This document shows, piece after piece, positions 1 through 7,882 of a stretch of 46,589 bases of DNA. Numbering within the stretch: the stretch's first letter is position 1; each line of letters opens with the position of its first letter. Source of the DNA: Bacteroidales bacterium. Lineage in GTDB: Bacteria; Bacteroidota; Bacteroidia; Bacteroidales; UBA932. The notes beneath the pieces were generated by a model. It was not told the DNA's origin. It made no database searches and worked only from the letters and a program-made list of their open reading frames with translations. A program made the translations under genes and the position numbers. The stretch is from positions 1-46,589 of the forward strand of contig JAFTDE010000054.1 of assembly GCA_017454335.1 (NCBI GenBank). The letters run 5' to 3'.

Positions 1-564
1 CAGAACCTGCTGCAGCACTCGCGCGAGGTGGCCAACATCTGCGCCATCATGGCTTCGGAGCTGGGCCTCAACCCGTCTGTCGCCAAACGCGCCGGCCTGC
101 TGCACGATATCGGCAAGGTGTCGGAAGAGGACAGCGAACTGCCTCACGCCCTGCTGGGAGCCCGCCTGGCCGAACAGTACAAGGAACGTCCCGAGATCTG
201 CAACGCCATCGGCGCACACCACGAAGAGATGGAGATGAACACCCTGATCGCACCGCTCGTGCTGGTCGGTGACGCCATTTCCGGCGCCCGTCCCGGTGCC
301 CGCCGCGAAGTGATCGAATCCTACATCAAGCGCCTCAAGGGCATGGAAGACCTGGCTGCCTCGTATCCGGGCGTCACCAAGTCCTACGCCATCCAGGCCG
401 GCCGCGAACTGCGCGTCATCGTGGGGGCGGAGGAAGTCAGCGACGACCAGGCCGCCCGCCTGTCAACGGACATCGCCCAGCGCATCCAGGACGAGATGAC
501 TTATCCCGGCCAGGTGAAGATTACGGTGATTCGGGAAACCCGCTCCGTGGCTTTCGCCAAGTGA
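1..564 (+). CDS. rny: Ribonuclease Y, C-terminal part (5' end outside window)
   Basis: This is the end of RNase Y, the membrane-anchored endoribonuclease that initiates mRNA decay. The frame is open from base 1, so the membrane anchor, coiled coil and KH domain lie upstream. The 187 visible residues are the catalytic HD domain and tail: HSREV (visible residues 6-10), the metal-binding HD pair in LLHDIGK (35-36), GAHHEE (71-76) and the conserved [13 protein letters not shown] (90-102). The protein ends in [12 protein letters not shown], as usual for the family. Its stop codon directly abuts the stop of punA on the other strand, with no spacer and no visible terminator. Identification rests on the HD motifs and the characteristic tail. 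Confidence 0.93.
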   Translation, partial: QNLLQHSREVANICAIMASELGLNPSVAKRAGLLHDIGKVSEEDSELPHALLGARLAEQYKERPEICNAIGAHHEEMEMNTLIAPLVLVGDAISGARPGARREVIESYIKRLKGMEDLAASYPGVTKSYAIQAGRELRVIVGAEEVSDDQAARLSTDIAQRIQDEMTYPGQVKITVIRETRSVAFAK

Positions 565-1392
565 TCAGAGCGCGGCTATCATCGTCGCGAACAGCGAAGA
601 CATACGCATCGCGGCCGCGTCCGCCTGCATGACAACGTCAGCACCGTCATTGAGGTTCCGTTCCACATTGACGGTGTTCGCTTTGTTGGTGACCACCGAC
701 ATGCCGAAGACGCGGATGCCGCAGTGGCGGGCGACGATGACCTCGGGAATGGTGGACATGCCCAGCAGGTCCGCACCGATGGCGCGGTAGAAGCGCACCT
801 CCGCGGGCGTTTCGTAGGTCGGGCCGGAGCTGCCCAGGTACACGCCCTTCAGGACGGGGAAGCCCAGTTCCGCGGCCTTGGCGACGGCCAGCTCCTGCAG
901 TTCGAGGTCGTAGGCGCAGGTCATATCCGGGAAACGGGGGCCGAACTGCTCCATGTTGGGACCGATCAGGGGATTGGGCATGTTGTTGATATGGTCGCGG
1001 ATGATCACCAGGTCGCCGACTTCGAAATCGGGATTGCAGGCTCCGGCCGCGTTCGAGACGAACAGATACTGCACGCCCAGGGTCTTCATCACGCGAATAC
1101 CGATCGTGACCGTGTCCATCGCATAGCCTTCATAGCCGTGGAAACGGCCCTGCATGGCGATTACGCACTTGCCGCCCAGGTCACCGACGATGAAATTGCC
1201 TTTGTGGCCGATGGCGGTCGATTTGGGGAAATCCGGAATCGTGGCGTAAGGGATGACGACCGGATCGGTGATCTGGTCGGCCAGACGGCCCAGGCCGCTG
1301 CCCAGGACGATGCCGACGAGGGGTTTGCGTGCGCCGAGCACGGATTCGACATACTCGGAAGCCGAGTAGATTCTTTCAACGCGGGGGTCCAT
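565..1392 (-). CDS. punA: Purine-nucleoside phosphorylase (trimeric type)
   Basis: Cytoplasmic phosphorolysis of inosine, guanosine and deoxy analogues to free base plus (deoxy)ribose-1-phosphate. At 275 residues it has the length of the trimeric, human-like class. Visible motifs are the phosphate-binding GSGLG (31-35), the family signature GRFHGYEGY (82-90), GPTYETPAE (190-198) with the purine-contacting Glu, and TNKA (235-238). The Asn in TNKA marks oxopurine specificity and argues against a methylthioadenosine phosphorylase, which has Asp there. It is the last gene of a minus-strand unit behind mtaD, with 1 nt between them. The pair makes chemical sense: the deaminase turns (methylthio)adenosine-type nucleosides into inosine-type ones, which this enzyme can cleave. 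Confidence 0.93.
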   Translation of the reverse strand: MDPRVERIYSASEYVESVLGARKPLVGIVLGSGLGRLADQITDPVVIPYATIPDFPKSTAIGHKGNFIVGDLGGKCVIAMQGRFHGYEGYAMDTVTIGIRVMKTLGVQYLFVSNAAGACNPDFEVGDLVIIRDHINNMPNPLIGPNMEQFGPRFPDMTCAYDLELQELAVAKAAELGFPVLKGVYLGSSGPTYETPAEVRFYRAIGADLLGMSTIPEVIVARHCGIRVFGMSVVTNKANTVNVERNLNDGADVVMQADAAAMRMSSLFATMIAAL

Positions 1393-1393
1393 A

Positions 1394-2671
1394 TCAGAAG
1401 TAGTTATTCATTATGTGTCGGGCTTGGCGGAGGATGTCTTCCTCGCCGGGTACCTCCCGGTGGCGCATCAGGACCCGGCCGCCGCAGATGACGCTGTCGA
1501 TGCAGTCCGAATGCGCGCCATAGATCAGGTTGGCCAGGAAAGGAGCGGGGGAGAGGAAATAGGTATTGTCCGTATCGATGATGGACAGGTCGGCCAGGGC
1601 GCCTTCGCGCAGCACGCCGGTATCCAGGCCCAGGGCCCGGGCGCCGTGCACGGTGGCGACGTCCATCAGTTCGTCCAGCGGCAGGGCCTTGGGATCGTTC
1701 CGCCAGGCCTTCTGCAGCATGGCCGCCGTCTTCATCGCCTCCAGCAGGTCGAGGTTGTTCGACGAAGCGCATCCGTCCGTACCAATGCATACATTGACGC
1801 CGGCATCGCGGAGTTCGTTGTACAGGAAACGGTATCCGGAGGCGAGCTTGAGGTTGGAGTTGACATTGTGTATGCAGTGCACGCCGTAGCGGGCGAGCAG
1901 CTCGATGTCGTGTTCACCCAGCCAGAGCGTGTGGGCGGCCAGCAGGTTCGGACCCAGGATGCCCAGTTCGGCGAGGTACTCCACCGGAGTCAGCCCGCCG
2001 TGGGCGGCCTTGCAGTCCTCGACCTCCTTGCGGGTCTCGCAGAGATGGATGTGCAGGGGGATGCGGTGTTCGCGGGCGAAATCCGCCGCCCAGCACATCA
2101 TGGCCTCGCTGACGCTGTAGATGGCATGGAAGGAGAGCGTGTAGATGGATCCGTCGCCGGCCCATTCCTGCATGGCGCGCTCGTACAGGCGCGTGCAGGC
2201 TTCTTTCTGGCGCTCGGCCTCGGCCGGGTCTCCCCGGTCCATGATATCGTACCCCAGGGCGGGACGGACGCCCATCTCGACGGCGGCGTCATGCCCGGCC
2301 CGGAAATGCCAGTACTGGTCGTTGTAGGTGGTGGTCCCGGACTTGATCATCTCGATGCAGGCGACCTTCGAGGCCCAGTAGACCATCTCGTTGTCCACCT
2401 TCTCCTCGATCTTCCAGATCTTGTCGATCCAGTCCTGGAAAACCATGTCTTCGCCCACCCCGCGCATCAGGGTCATCCCGTTGTGCGTATGCATGTTGAC
2501 GAAACCCGGAATGGCGACCTTGCCGCTGCATTCCAGCACTTCGAAATCACCGGCCAGCTCCCAGTGCACGGAACTGCCCGCAGGGCCGATCCTGTGGATA
2601 CGGTCCTGGCGGATCAACATGTCATCGACGGATCCGTTGATCCGGATATTCTTCAGAAGGATGGTTCCCAA
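1394..2671 (-). CDS. mtaD: 5'-methylthioadenosine/S-adenosylhomocysteine deaminase-type amidohydrolase
   Basis: A metal-dependent deaminase of the amidohydrolase superfamily, 425 residues. The HxH motif is HTH at 61-63. HIHLCET at 207-213 supplies metal His and the general-acid Glu, His247 (AAHTLW) and His268 (CIHNV) follow, and the last metal ligand is Asp299 in IGTDG. The N-terminal VAIPGFVNMHTH and C-terminal GALADLSIID strands of the small beta-sandwich are both present. MTA/SAH deaminase is the most likely activity, because of the neighbouring phosphorylase and general similarity. Other members of the group act on guanine, chlorinated triazines or other adenosine derivatives, so the substrate is inferred. 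The gene lies 3 nt after the DUF3276 gene and 1 nt before punA. Confidence 0.82.
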   Translation of the reverse strand: MGTILLKNIRINGSVDDMLIRQDRIHRIGPAGSSVHWELAGDFEVLECSGKVAIPGFVNMHTHNGMTLMRGVGEDMVFQDWIDKIWKIEEKVDNEMVYWASKVACIEMIKSGTTTYNDQYWHFRAGHDAAVEMGVRPALGYDIMDRGDPAEAERQKEACTRLYERAMQEWAGDGSIYTLSFHAIYSVSEAMMCWAADFAREHRIPLHIHLCETRKEVEDCKAAHGGLTPVEYLAELGILGPNLLAAHTLWLGEHDIELLARYGVHCIHNVNSNLKLASGYRFLYNELRDAGVNVCIGTDGCASSNNLDLLEAMKTAAMLQKAWRNDPKALPLDELMDVATVHGARALGLDTGVLREGALADLSIIDTDNTYFLSPAPFLANLIYGAHSDCIDSVICGGRVLMRHREVPGEEDILRQARHIMNNYF

Positions 2672-2674
2672 GGC

Positions 2675-3022
2675 CTACAGGTCTTCGAATTGGACATCGG
2701 AGCCGGAATCCTCGGGGGTCCGGACGGGAATCTCGCCGTGGAAGCAGTTCTGCTTGATGTATTCCACGACCTCGGCAAGCCCCTGGGCGAACTTCTCGAA
2801 ATCCTCCTTGTACAGGAAGATCTTGTGCTTGTCAAATGCGAAAGAGCCGTCGGGATTCTGCCGGCGCTTGCTCTCGGTGATGGTCAGATAATAGTCGTTG
2901 TTGCCCTTGGTGGACTTGACGTCAAAGAAATAGGTACGCTTGCCGGCCCTCACCGGTTTGGAGTAAACATCCTCCGCCGAGCGGTCATTGTATCCCGCCG
3001 AATCAAAATCCTCTCTGTACAT
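2675..3022 (-). CDS. DUF3276 / PUR-like nucleic-acid-binding protein
   Basis: A 115-residue protein of the DUF3276 family, whose known structures have the PUR-alpha fold that binds single-stranded DNA or RNA. The core from GKRTYFFDVKS through YYLTITESKRR and HKIFLYKEDFEKF matches the beta-beta-beta-alpha layout, and the tail is acidic (ending DVQFEDL). It is the first gene of the minus-strand unit with mtaD and punA. A -7 element lies about 30 nt upstream of the start. Family assignment is from remembered sequence pattern. The cellular role is not established; a global nucleic-acid-binding or regulatory role is inferred from the fold. Confidence 0.82.
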   Translation of the reverse strand: MYREDFDSAGYNDRSAEDVYSKPVRAGKRTYFFDVKSTKGNNDYYLTITESKRRQNPDGSFAFDKHKIFLYKEDFEKFAQGLAEVVEYIKQNCFHGEIPVRTPEDSGSDVQFEDL

Positions 3023-3051
3023 ACAGCCGTTTTTTTATACCATTAATTGCA

Positions 3052-3059
3052 CAAAATTA
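3052..3059 (-). promoter_or_regulatory. -7 promoter element for the DUF3276-mtaD-punA unit
   Basis: The minus strand reads TAATTTTG, a match to the Bacteroidota -7 consensus TAnnTTTG, 29 nt upstream of the DUF3276 start codon. It sits inside a 14-bp AT palindrome, AAAATTATAATTTT (3053-3066). It diverges from the nusB promoter 25 bp away. Confidence 0.6.
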
Positions 3060-3083
3060 TAATTTTTTATCGATTCTAAGTGT

Positions 3084-3091
3084 TATCTTTG
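3084..3091 (+). promoter_or_regulatory. -7 promoter element for the nusB operon
   Basis: TATCTTTG matches the -7 consensus exactly and is followed by CACA, a common context. It is 22 nt upstream of the nusB ATG, giving a short leader of roughly 15 nt. No -33 element is convincing. Confidence 0.7.
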
Positions 3092-3113
3092 CACAAATTT
3101 TTGACACAACGAG

Positions 3114-4034
3114 ATGCTAGGCAGAAGAATTCTCCGTATCAAGGCATTCAAGGCCTTGTACAGTTACGCTGAAAATCCTTCCATGTCCCTCAAGGAAGCC
3201 GAAGGACTGCTGGAACTGTCGTGCGAAGCGACACGGGACCTCTATTTGTTCATGCTGGCCGTCGCAGGCCCGCTGACGGCGGAAGCCCGTTCCCGGATCG
3301 AAGCCGCCCGCAGCAAGTTCAACCCCACGGAGGAAGAGCGCAACCCGAACCTCAAGTTCGTGAACAACGCCATCGCCCCGCTGCTGGAGAACGACCCCGA
3401 TTTCACCAAGATCATCAAACGCAAGAAACTCTCCTGGGACCAGTACGACGTACTGTTGCGGCACCTCTACGAGCACATCCGCGAGCAGGACTATTTCAAG
3501 GCCTACCTCGCTTCGCCCAAGACGGGCATCGCGGCGGATGCGGCCCTGTTCGTGCGCATCTACGAAGAGGAATTCGTGGACAACAGCGAACTGGAATCCA
3601 TCCTGGAGGACCTGTCCATCTACTGGAACGACGATCTCGCGTATGCGCTGACCTTCTGCTGCCGGACCATGGAAGAGCTCGGCCGCGGCAAGGGCTGGGC
3701 CATGCCCGAACTGTACCAGAGCCAGATGAACCCCCGGGAAGGCATGCAGAGCGACAAGGCCTTCGTCTTCGGCGTGCTGCGCACGGGATACCGGCACTTC
3801 GAGGACTACTGCAGCCGCCTGGCAGAGCTGACCCCGAAATGGGACCGCAACCGCATCTGCACCACGGACCTCTCGCTGATCGTCGCCGGCATGGCGGAGG
3901 CGGACTGTTTCAAGGACACCCCGAAAAAAATCATCATCAACGAATACGTCGAAATCTCCAAATTCTACAGCACCCCGGAGAGCAGCGGATTCGTCAATGG
4001 ATTGTTGGATAAACTAATAGAACGTACAATATGA
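3114..4034 (+). CDS. nusB: Transcription antitermination factor NusB, long Bacteroidota form
   Basis: NusB binds boxA RNA with ribosomal protein S10 and supports rRNA antitermination. This one has 306 residues, about twice the E. coli length, as usual in the phylum. The N-terminal MLGRRILRIKAFKALYSYAE (1-20) is the typical first helix. The C-terminal NusB helices are clear: DLSLIVAGMAEADCF followed by IIINEYVEISKFYSTPESSGFVNG and DKLIER. The middle (about 60-200) is the extra helical insertion of this lineage. It is the first gene of a six-gene operon and overlaps yajC by 4 nt (ATGA), which suggests translational coupling. Confidence 0.88.
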   Translation: MLGRRILRIKAFKALYSYAENPSMSLKEAEGLLELSCEATRDLYLFMLAVAGPLTAEARSRIEAARSKFNPTEEERNPNLKFVNNAIAPLLENDPDFTKIIKRKKLSWDQYDVLLRHLYEHIREQDYFKAYLASPKTGIAADAALFVRIYEEEFVDNSELESILEDLSIYWNDDLAYALTFCCRTMEELGRGKGWAMPELYQSQMNPREGMQSDKAFVFGVLRTGYRHFEDYCSRLAELTPKWDRNRICTTDLSLIVAGMAEADCFKDTPKKIIINEYVEISKFYSTPESSGFVNGLLDKLIERTI

Positions 4035-4357
4035 ACACACTGACCCTTTTGCTCCAGGCTGCGGCCGGACAACAGGCCGCCCCGGGCGGTGGCCTCACTT
4101 TTTGGCTCATGATCATTCTGATGTTTGTCGTGATGTATCCCTTCATGATCCGTCCGCAGCGCAAGCAGCAGAAAGAACTCGAGAAATTCCGCAACGAACT
4201 CAAGAAAGGCGACAAGGTCGTCACCGCCGGCGGCATCTACGGCGTCGTGGATGAGATCAAGGAAAGAAGCGTGCTGATCAAGGTGGACGGCGACGTCAAA
4301 CTGCGCGTCGACAAGAACTCCATCGTCCGCGACTACAGCGACACCAACGCCGCCTAA
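4031..4357 (+). CDS. yajC: Preprotein translocase accessory subunit YajC
   Basis: A small inner-membrane protein that joins SecDF-YidC at the Sec translocon. It has 108 residues. A single transmembrane helix at about 20-38 (LTFWLMIILMFVVMYPF) is followed by the family signature IRPQRKQQKELEKF and a cytoplasmic beta domain with GDKVVTAGGIYG. The start overlaps the nusB stop as ATGA. The order nusB-yajC-cdaR-coaE is one I know from other Bacteroidota. Confidence 0.93.
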   Translation: MNTLTLLLQAAAGQQAAPGGGLTFWLMIILMFVVMYPFMIRPQRKQQKELEKFRNELKKGDKVVTAGGIYGVVDEIKERSVLIKVDGDVKLRVDKNSIVRDYSDTNAA

Positions 4358-4363
4358 ACGAGC

Positions 4364-5299
4364 GTGAAACGCGGGTACGTCTTCCTGATCTGCCTGCTGC
4401 TGTCTTTCAGCGTCTGGCTGATCCACAATCTCTCACAACCCTATTCCGACGTTGTGAGCGTACCCGTCGTAGCCGTCAGCAACATCGAAGGACGCGCCCA
4501 GCGCTCGGCTGGCGCCTGCAACGTCGTGGCGCGCTGCCGGGCGACCGGCTTTACCCTGTTGCAGCTGCGGCGCAGTTCGCGTCACCGCGACAAGCTGATT
4601 GAAATCGGCGCCGCCGACTTCACGCACCAGCAGGGCGACCAGTTCTCGATCGACGCCGAAGACCTGCACAAATACGCCACGCAGATTTTCGGGGAAAGCG
4701 TCTCCATCGAGTCTTTCGCCTCCCGTTCCTTCCTGTTCCGCTTTACGGCGGAAAACTACAGGAAGGTTCCCATCAAGCCCGTCAGCTCGGTTTCCTTCCG
4801 GCCGCAGTACATGCCGCTGTCGCAGATGCAGTTCTCGCCGGATTCGGTCGTGCTGTACGCCGATCCCGCCCGTCTGGAGGGCATCGAGCGCGTCCTGACG
4901 CGCCCCATCGTCCACAGCGACCTGCGCAAGAGCGTGCACGGCATGGTCAAGCTGGAACCCATCGCCGGCGTGCGCATGTCCGACGAGAAAGTGGCCTACA
5001 GCCTGGAGGTGACACGCTTCGTGGAACTGTCCGGACAGGTGAAGGTCGAACTGCGCAACGTCCCGGCGGGACGGCATTTCTCGGCCTATCCCTCTTCGGT
5101 GTCCGTACGGCTGGACTGCACCTTCCCGATGCAGGAGAACCCGCTGGACGCCATCACGCTGTACGTGGACTACCGGGAATTCGCCAGTTCGCTGACCGGA
5201 CGCTGCGTCGTGCACTGCGATGCGCTGCCCGAGGGCGTGCTGAGCATGCAGATCGATCCGCAGGTATGTGACTGCGTCGAAAACGTTTCGGAACGATGA
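4364..5299 (+). CDS. YbbR/CdaR-like domain protein
   Basis: A 311-residue single-pass membrane protein. A signal anchor sits at about 4-20 (GYVFLICLLLSFSVWLI), and the rest should lie outside the cytoplasmic membrane. The body looks like YbbR-type beta repeats: RKVPIKPVSSVSF, then segments with VELSGQVKVELRNVP. In Firmicutes, CdaR proteins of this type regulate a diadenylate cyclase, but no cyclase gene is in this window, so that role is not shown. The chosen start is GTG at 4364, directly before the hydrophobic segment. It lies 6 nt after yajC and overlaps coaE by 4 nt. Confidence 0.72.
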   Translation: MKRGYVFLICLLLSFSVWLIHNLSQPYSDVVSVPVVAVSNIEGRAQRSAGACNVVARCRATGFTLLQLRRSSRHRDKLIEIGAADFTHQQGDQFSIDAEDLHKYATQIFGESVSIESFASRSFLFRFTAENYRKVPIKPVSSVSFRPQYMPLSQMQFSPDSVVLYADPARLEGIERVLTRPIVHSDLRKSVHGMVKLEPIAGVRMSDEKVAYSLEVTRFVELSGQVKVELRNVPAGRHFSAYPSSVSVRLDCTFPMQENPLDAITLYVDYREFASSLTGRCVVHCDALPEGVLSMQIDPQVCDCVENVSER

Positions 5300-5808
5300 G
5301 GACGATCCTGGTCACAGGCGGTATCGCCAGCGGCAAGTCCGCGGTCTGCGCCCATCTGCAGGAGCGGGGTTTCCCCGTGTATGACTGCGATTCCCGCACC
5401 AAGGGCCTGTATGCATCCGTCCCGGGACTGCGGGATCGGGTGGAAGCGGCCATCGGCGTGCCCCTGCAGGAGGCGGAGATCATCTTCCGGGATCCGGTAC
5501 GCCGCGAAGCCCTCGAGGCCGTCGTGTACCCCGAAGTGCTTGCGGACATCCTCCGCTGGAGACAGGCCCAGCAGGCCGACACGGTCGTCATCGAGTCCGC
5601 CATCGCCCTGGACAAGCCCGTTTTCGACGGCCTGTTCGACGAGGTCATCCTGGTCGTCGCCCCGCTGGAAGTGCGTCTCAGACGCAATCCGAAGGCCGCC
5701 CAGCGCATCCATGCCCAGCCGCCGATCGATCCGGCCCGGGCCGATTATTTGATCATCAACGACGGGGACCTAGCTTCCCTGTACAGAAAAACAGACGATA
5801 TCTTATGA
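5296..5808 (+). CDS. coaE: Dephospho-CoA kinase, short form
   Basis: CoaE phosphorylates the 3'-OH of dephospho-CoA, the last step of coenzyme A synthesis. The P-loop GGIASGKS is at 8-15, the conserved Asp of the VYDCDS motif is at about 30-32, and VVIESAIALDKPVFDGLFDEVILV matches the family core. At 170 residues it is about 30 shorter than usual. The helical lid after EAAIGVP is reduced, and the segment between the Arg-rich RLRRN and the C-terminal ADYLIIND is short. The usual HP in the IxHP motif reads YP here (VVYPEV). The position between cdaR and DUF5606 fits coaE in other Bacteroidota. Start overlaps cdaR as ATGA and the end overlaps the next gene by 4 nt. Confidence 0.85.
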   Translation: MRTILVTGGIASGKSAVCAHLQERGFPVYDCDSRTKGLYASVPGLRDRVEAAIGVPLQEAEIIFRDPVRREALEAVVYPEVLADILRWRQAQQADTVVIESAIALDKPVFDGLFDEVILVVAPLEVRLRRNPKAAQRIHAQPPIDPARADYLIINDGDLASLYRKTDDIL

Positions 5809-6215
5809 AAACCGATCTTTCCAAAATCCTGTCCGTTTCCGGCAAGCACGGACTGTACCAGTACATTGCCCAGGCCCGCAACGGCGTCATCGCCGAAGCG
5901 CTCAGCGACCACAAGCGCACCGTCTTCGACGCCCATACGCGCCTGACCACCCTGGCCGACATTTCCATCTTCACGCACAGCGAGGAGATGAAGCTCAGCG
6001 AGGTGTTCCTCGCCCTGCAGAAGGTGCTCGGGGACAAGTACGCCCCCGCCGGCAAGGGTACCGACGCCGCCCTGAAGGCGCTGTTCGCCGAGGCCGTACC
6101 GGAGTATGACGAGGACCGTTTCTACGTCTCGCACATGCACAAGGTGGCCGAGTGGTACAACGATCTCGTAAATTACGCCTCCCTTGATTTCGAAGTCCCC
6201 GAAGAAACGGATTAA
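5805..6215 (+). CDS. DUF5606 domain-containing protein
   Basis: A 136-residue soluble protein of unknown function found in Bacteroidota. The N-terminal LSKILSVSGKHGLYQYIAQA and the DISIFTHSEEMKLSEVFLAL segment match the family pattern as I remember it. The first 60 residues look like a compact beta domain and the rest is helical. There is no signal peptide or membrane segment. It starts with ATG overlapping the coaE stop by 4 nt and overlaps the proposed TTG start of rimO by 32 nt. No function can be given from the sequence. Confidence 0.75.
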   Translation: MKTDLSKILSVSGKHGLYQYIAQARNGVIAEALSDHKRTVFDAHTRLTTLADISIFTHSEEMKLSEVFLALQKVLGDKYAPAGKGTDAALKALFAEAVPEYDEDRFYVSHMHKVAEWYNDLVNYASLDFEVPEETD

Positions 6216-7500
6216 GGTTATCACCCTGGGCTGTTCCAAGAACCAGGTCGATACCTCCCACCTGCTGGCCCAGCTGCCGGCGGGGGAGTTCGACGTGGTC
6301 CCCGAAGAGGAAGACGCGGAGGTGGACGTGCTGCTGGTCAATACCTGCGGCTTCATCGGCGACGCCAAGGAGGAATCCATCCAGACCATCCTGAAATGCG
6401 CCGCCCTCAAGGAGAGCGGGCAGGTCGGGAGGCTGGTCGTATTCGGCTGCCTGTCACAGCGTTATGCAGATAAGATGCCGGATCTGATTCCGGAAGTGGA
6501 TGCCTGGTACGGGGCCCGGGATCTCGATCCCGTCATCCGGGAACTGGGCGCCACGCCCTCGGATTCCCTGCGCACCGGACGCTATGCGCTGCAGCCCGGA
6601 CGGCCCTACGCGTACCTGAAGATCTCCGAGGGCTGCGACCGGCGCTGCGCCTACTGCGCCATCCCGCTGATCCGGGGAGCGCACAAGTCCGTGCCCATTC
6701 CGGACCTGGTCCGGGAGGCGGAAGGGCTGGCCGCCACAGGCGTGAAGGAGCTGATCCTGATCGCCCAGGACACGACCTACTACGGACTGGACCTGTACGG
6801 ACACCGGGCCCTGGCGGAACTCCTGCAGGCGCTCTCCGCCATCCCGCAGATCGCCTGGATCCGCATCCATTATTCCTACCCGGCGGATTTCCCGGAGGAC
6901 GTGCTGGACCAGATGGCTTCCAACCCCAAGGTATGCAAGTACCTGGACATCCCGCTGCAGCACATCGCCGATCCGGTGCTGGAGCGCATGCGGCGGCATG
7001 TGGACGGCGCCTGGACGCGCCGGCTGATCGCCACGCTGCGCAGCCGCGTCCCGGGCGTGGTGCTGCGTACGACCCTGATCGTGGGGCATCCCGGCGAAGG
7101 GGAGGCCGAGTTCGAAGAGCTGATGGATTTCATCCGGGAGGCCCGCTTCGAACGGCTGGGCGCCTTCCCGTATTCGGAAGAGGAGGACACGTACGGAGCG
7201 CTGCACTATGCCGACGACGTGCCCCAGGAGGTCAAGGAATCGCGCTACCGCCTCCTGATGGAAAGGCAGGCGGAGATCTCGACTGCGTTCAACGAGTCGC
7301 GTGTCGGGACGGAAGAGACCGTGCTGGTGGACGACTGGGTGGACGGGACTCTGGTCTGCCGGTCGCAGTACGAGAGCCCCGAAGTGGACGGGGAAATCCT
7401 GGTTCCGTGTGCGGAAGGGAAGTCGCTGGCCGGGCAGTTCATCCGGGTGCGGATCACCGCGGCGGACGCCTACGACCTGCAGGCTGAAATAATGCCGTAG
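6184..7500 (+). CDS. rimO: Ribosomal protein S12 methylthiotransferase RimO
   Basis: A radical SAM methylthiotransferase that modifies an aspartate of ribosomal protein S12. It has 438 residues in three domains. The N-terminal UPF0004 domain has the cluster cysteines C17 (TLGCSKN), C55 (NTCGF) and C89 (FGCLSQ). The radical SAM cluster is C151-x3-C155-x2-C158 (GCDRRCAYC). A C-terminal TRAM domain covers about 375-435. The LGCSKN form and overall length favour RimO over MiaB. No ATG gives a full N-terminus; the TTG at 6184, inside the DUF5606 gene, places the first cysteine at the usual position and is the likely start. Its stop directly touches the 3' end of rnpB on the other strand. Confidence 0.93.
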   Translation: MISKSPKKRIKVITLGCSKNQVDTSHLLAQLPAGEFDVVPEEEDAEVDVLLVNTCGFIGDAKEESIQTILKCAALKESGQVGRLVVFGCLSQRYADKMPDLIPEVDAWYGARDLDPVIRELGATPSDSLRTGRYALQPGRPYAYLKISEGCDRRCAYCAIPLIRGAHKSVPIPDLVREAEGLAATGVKELILIAQDTTYYGLDLYGHRALAELLQALSAIPQIAWIRIHYSYPADFPEDVLDQMASNPKVCKYLDIPLQHIADPVLERMRRHVDGAWTRRLIATLRSRVPGVVLRTTLIVGHPGEGEAEFEELMDFIREARFERLGAFPYSEEEDTYGALHYADDVPQEVKESRYRLLMERQAEISTAFNESRVGTEETVLVDDWVDGTLVCRSQYESPEVDGEILVPCAEGKSLAGQFIRVRITAADAYDLQAEIMP

Positions 7501-7804
7501 GTGGGACCGTAAGCCGGTTTCTGTTTTATTCTGCCATTTATCTTCGCAACCTACCCCCTGGCATCGGCCGGGCCGGCCTCATCTGCCAGTATATTTGGTT
7601 TTGCAGAACCCGGTGCCGTACCCGCCGGACATCGCTGCCCGGCGTCGTGAGCTCTTGCCTCGCGTTTTCACCCTCACCGGCACGGGGCCGGCAGTCATTC
7701 TCTGTTACGGCTGACAAAAAGTTACCTCCTTCTGCGCTTTCCGCAGCGGGTCGCCCTGTTCTGTCCGGACTTTCCTCCCTTGCGGGCGGCAGATCGTCCC
7801 ACCT
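7501..7804 (-). ncRNA. rnpB: RNase P RNA (class A-like)
   Basis: The catalytic RNA of RNase P, which matures tRNA 5' ends. On the minus strand the universal 5' motif GAGGAAAGTCCGGAC is at 7763-7777. The conserved core GAGGGTGAAAACGCGAGG and CAAGAGCTCAC follows. Near the 3' end comes ACAGAAACCGGCTTA, the standard terminal motif. The ends pair as P1: GTGGGAC near 7803 with GTCCCAC at 7501-7507. Ends are set by this helix and may be off by a few bases. A -7 element lies just upstream (7825-7832). The gene is convergent with rimO and has no spacer from it. Confidence 0.95.
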
Positions 7805-7824
7805 GTGACATTACTTAGGGGCTG

Positions 7825-7832
7825 CAAAATTA
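7825..7832 (-). promoter_or_regulatory. -7 promoter element for rnpB
   Basis: The minus strand reads TAATTTTG followed by CAG, about 20 nt before the mature RNA. It faces away from the promoter of the cyclotransferase gene, whose -7 element lies 21 bp further right. Confidence 0.6.
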
Positions 7833-7853
7833 GTCATTTTCTTCGAAAACGGC

Positions 7854-7861
7854 TATCTTTG
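7854..7861 (+). promoter_or_regulatory. -7 promoter element for the glutamine cyclotransferase gene
   Basis: TATCTTTG, an exact consensus match, 21 nt upstream of the ATG at 7883. Confidence 0.65.
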
Positions 7862-7882
7862 TCTGACTCAAAGCAACTGAAC

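Noticed and set aside
1415-3046. Long open frame on the plus strand opposite mtaD and DUF3276
   Set aside because: A shadow of the real minus-strand genes; low-complexity product rich in Gly, Val, Asp and His with no motif.
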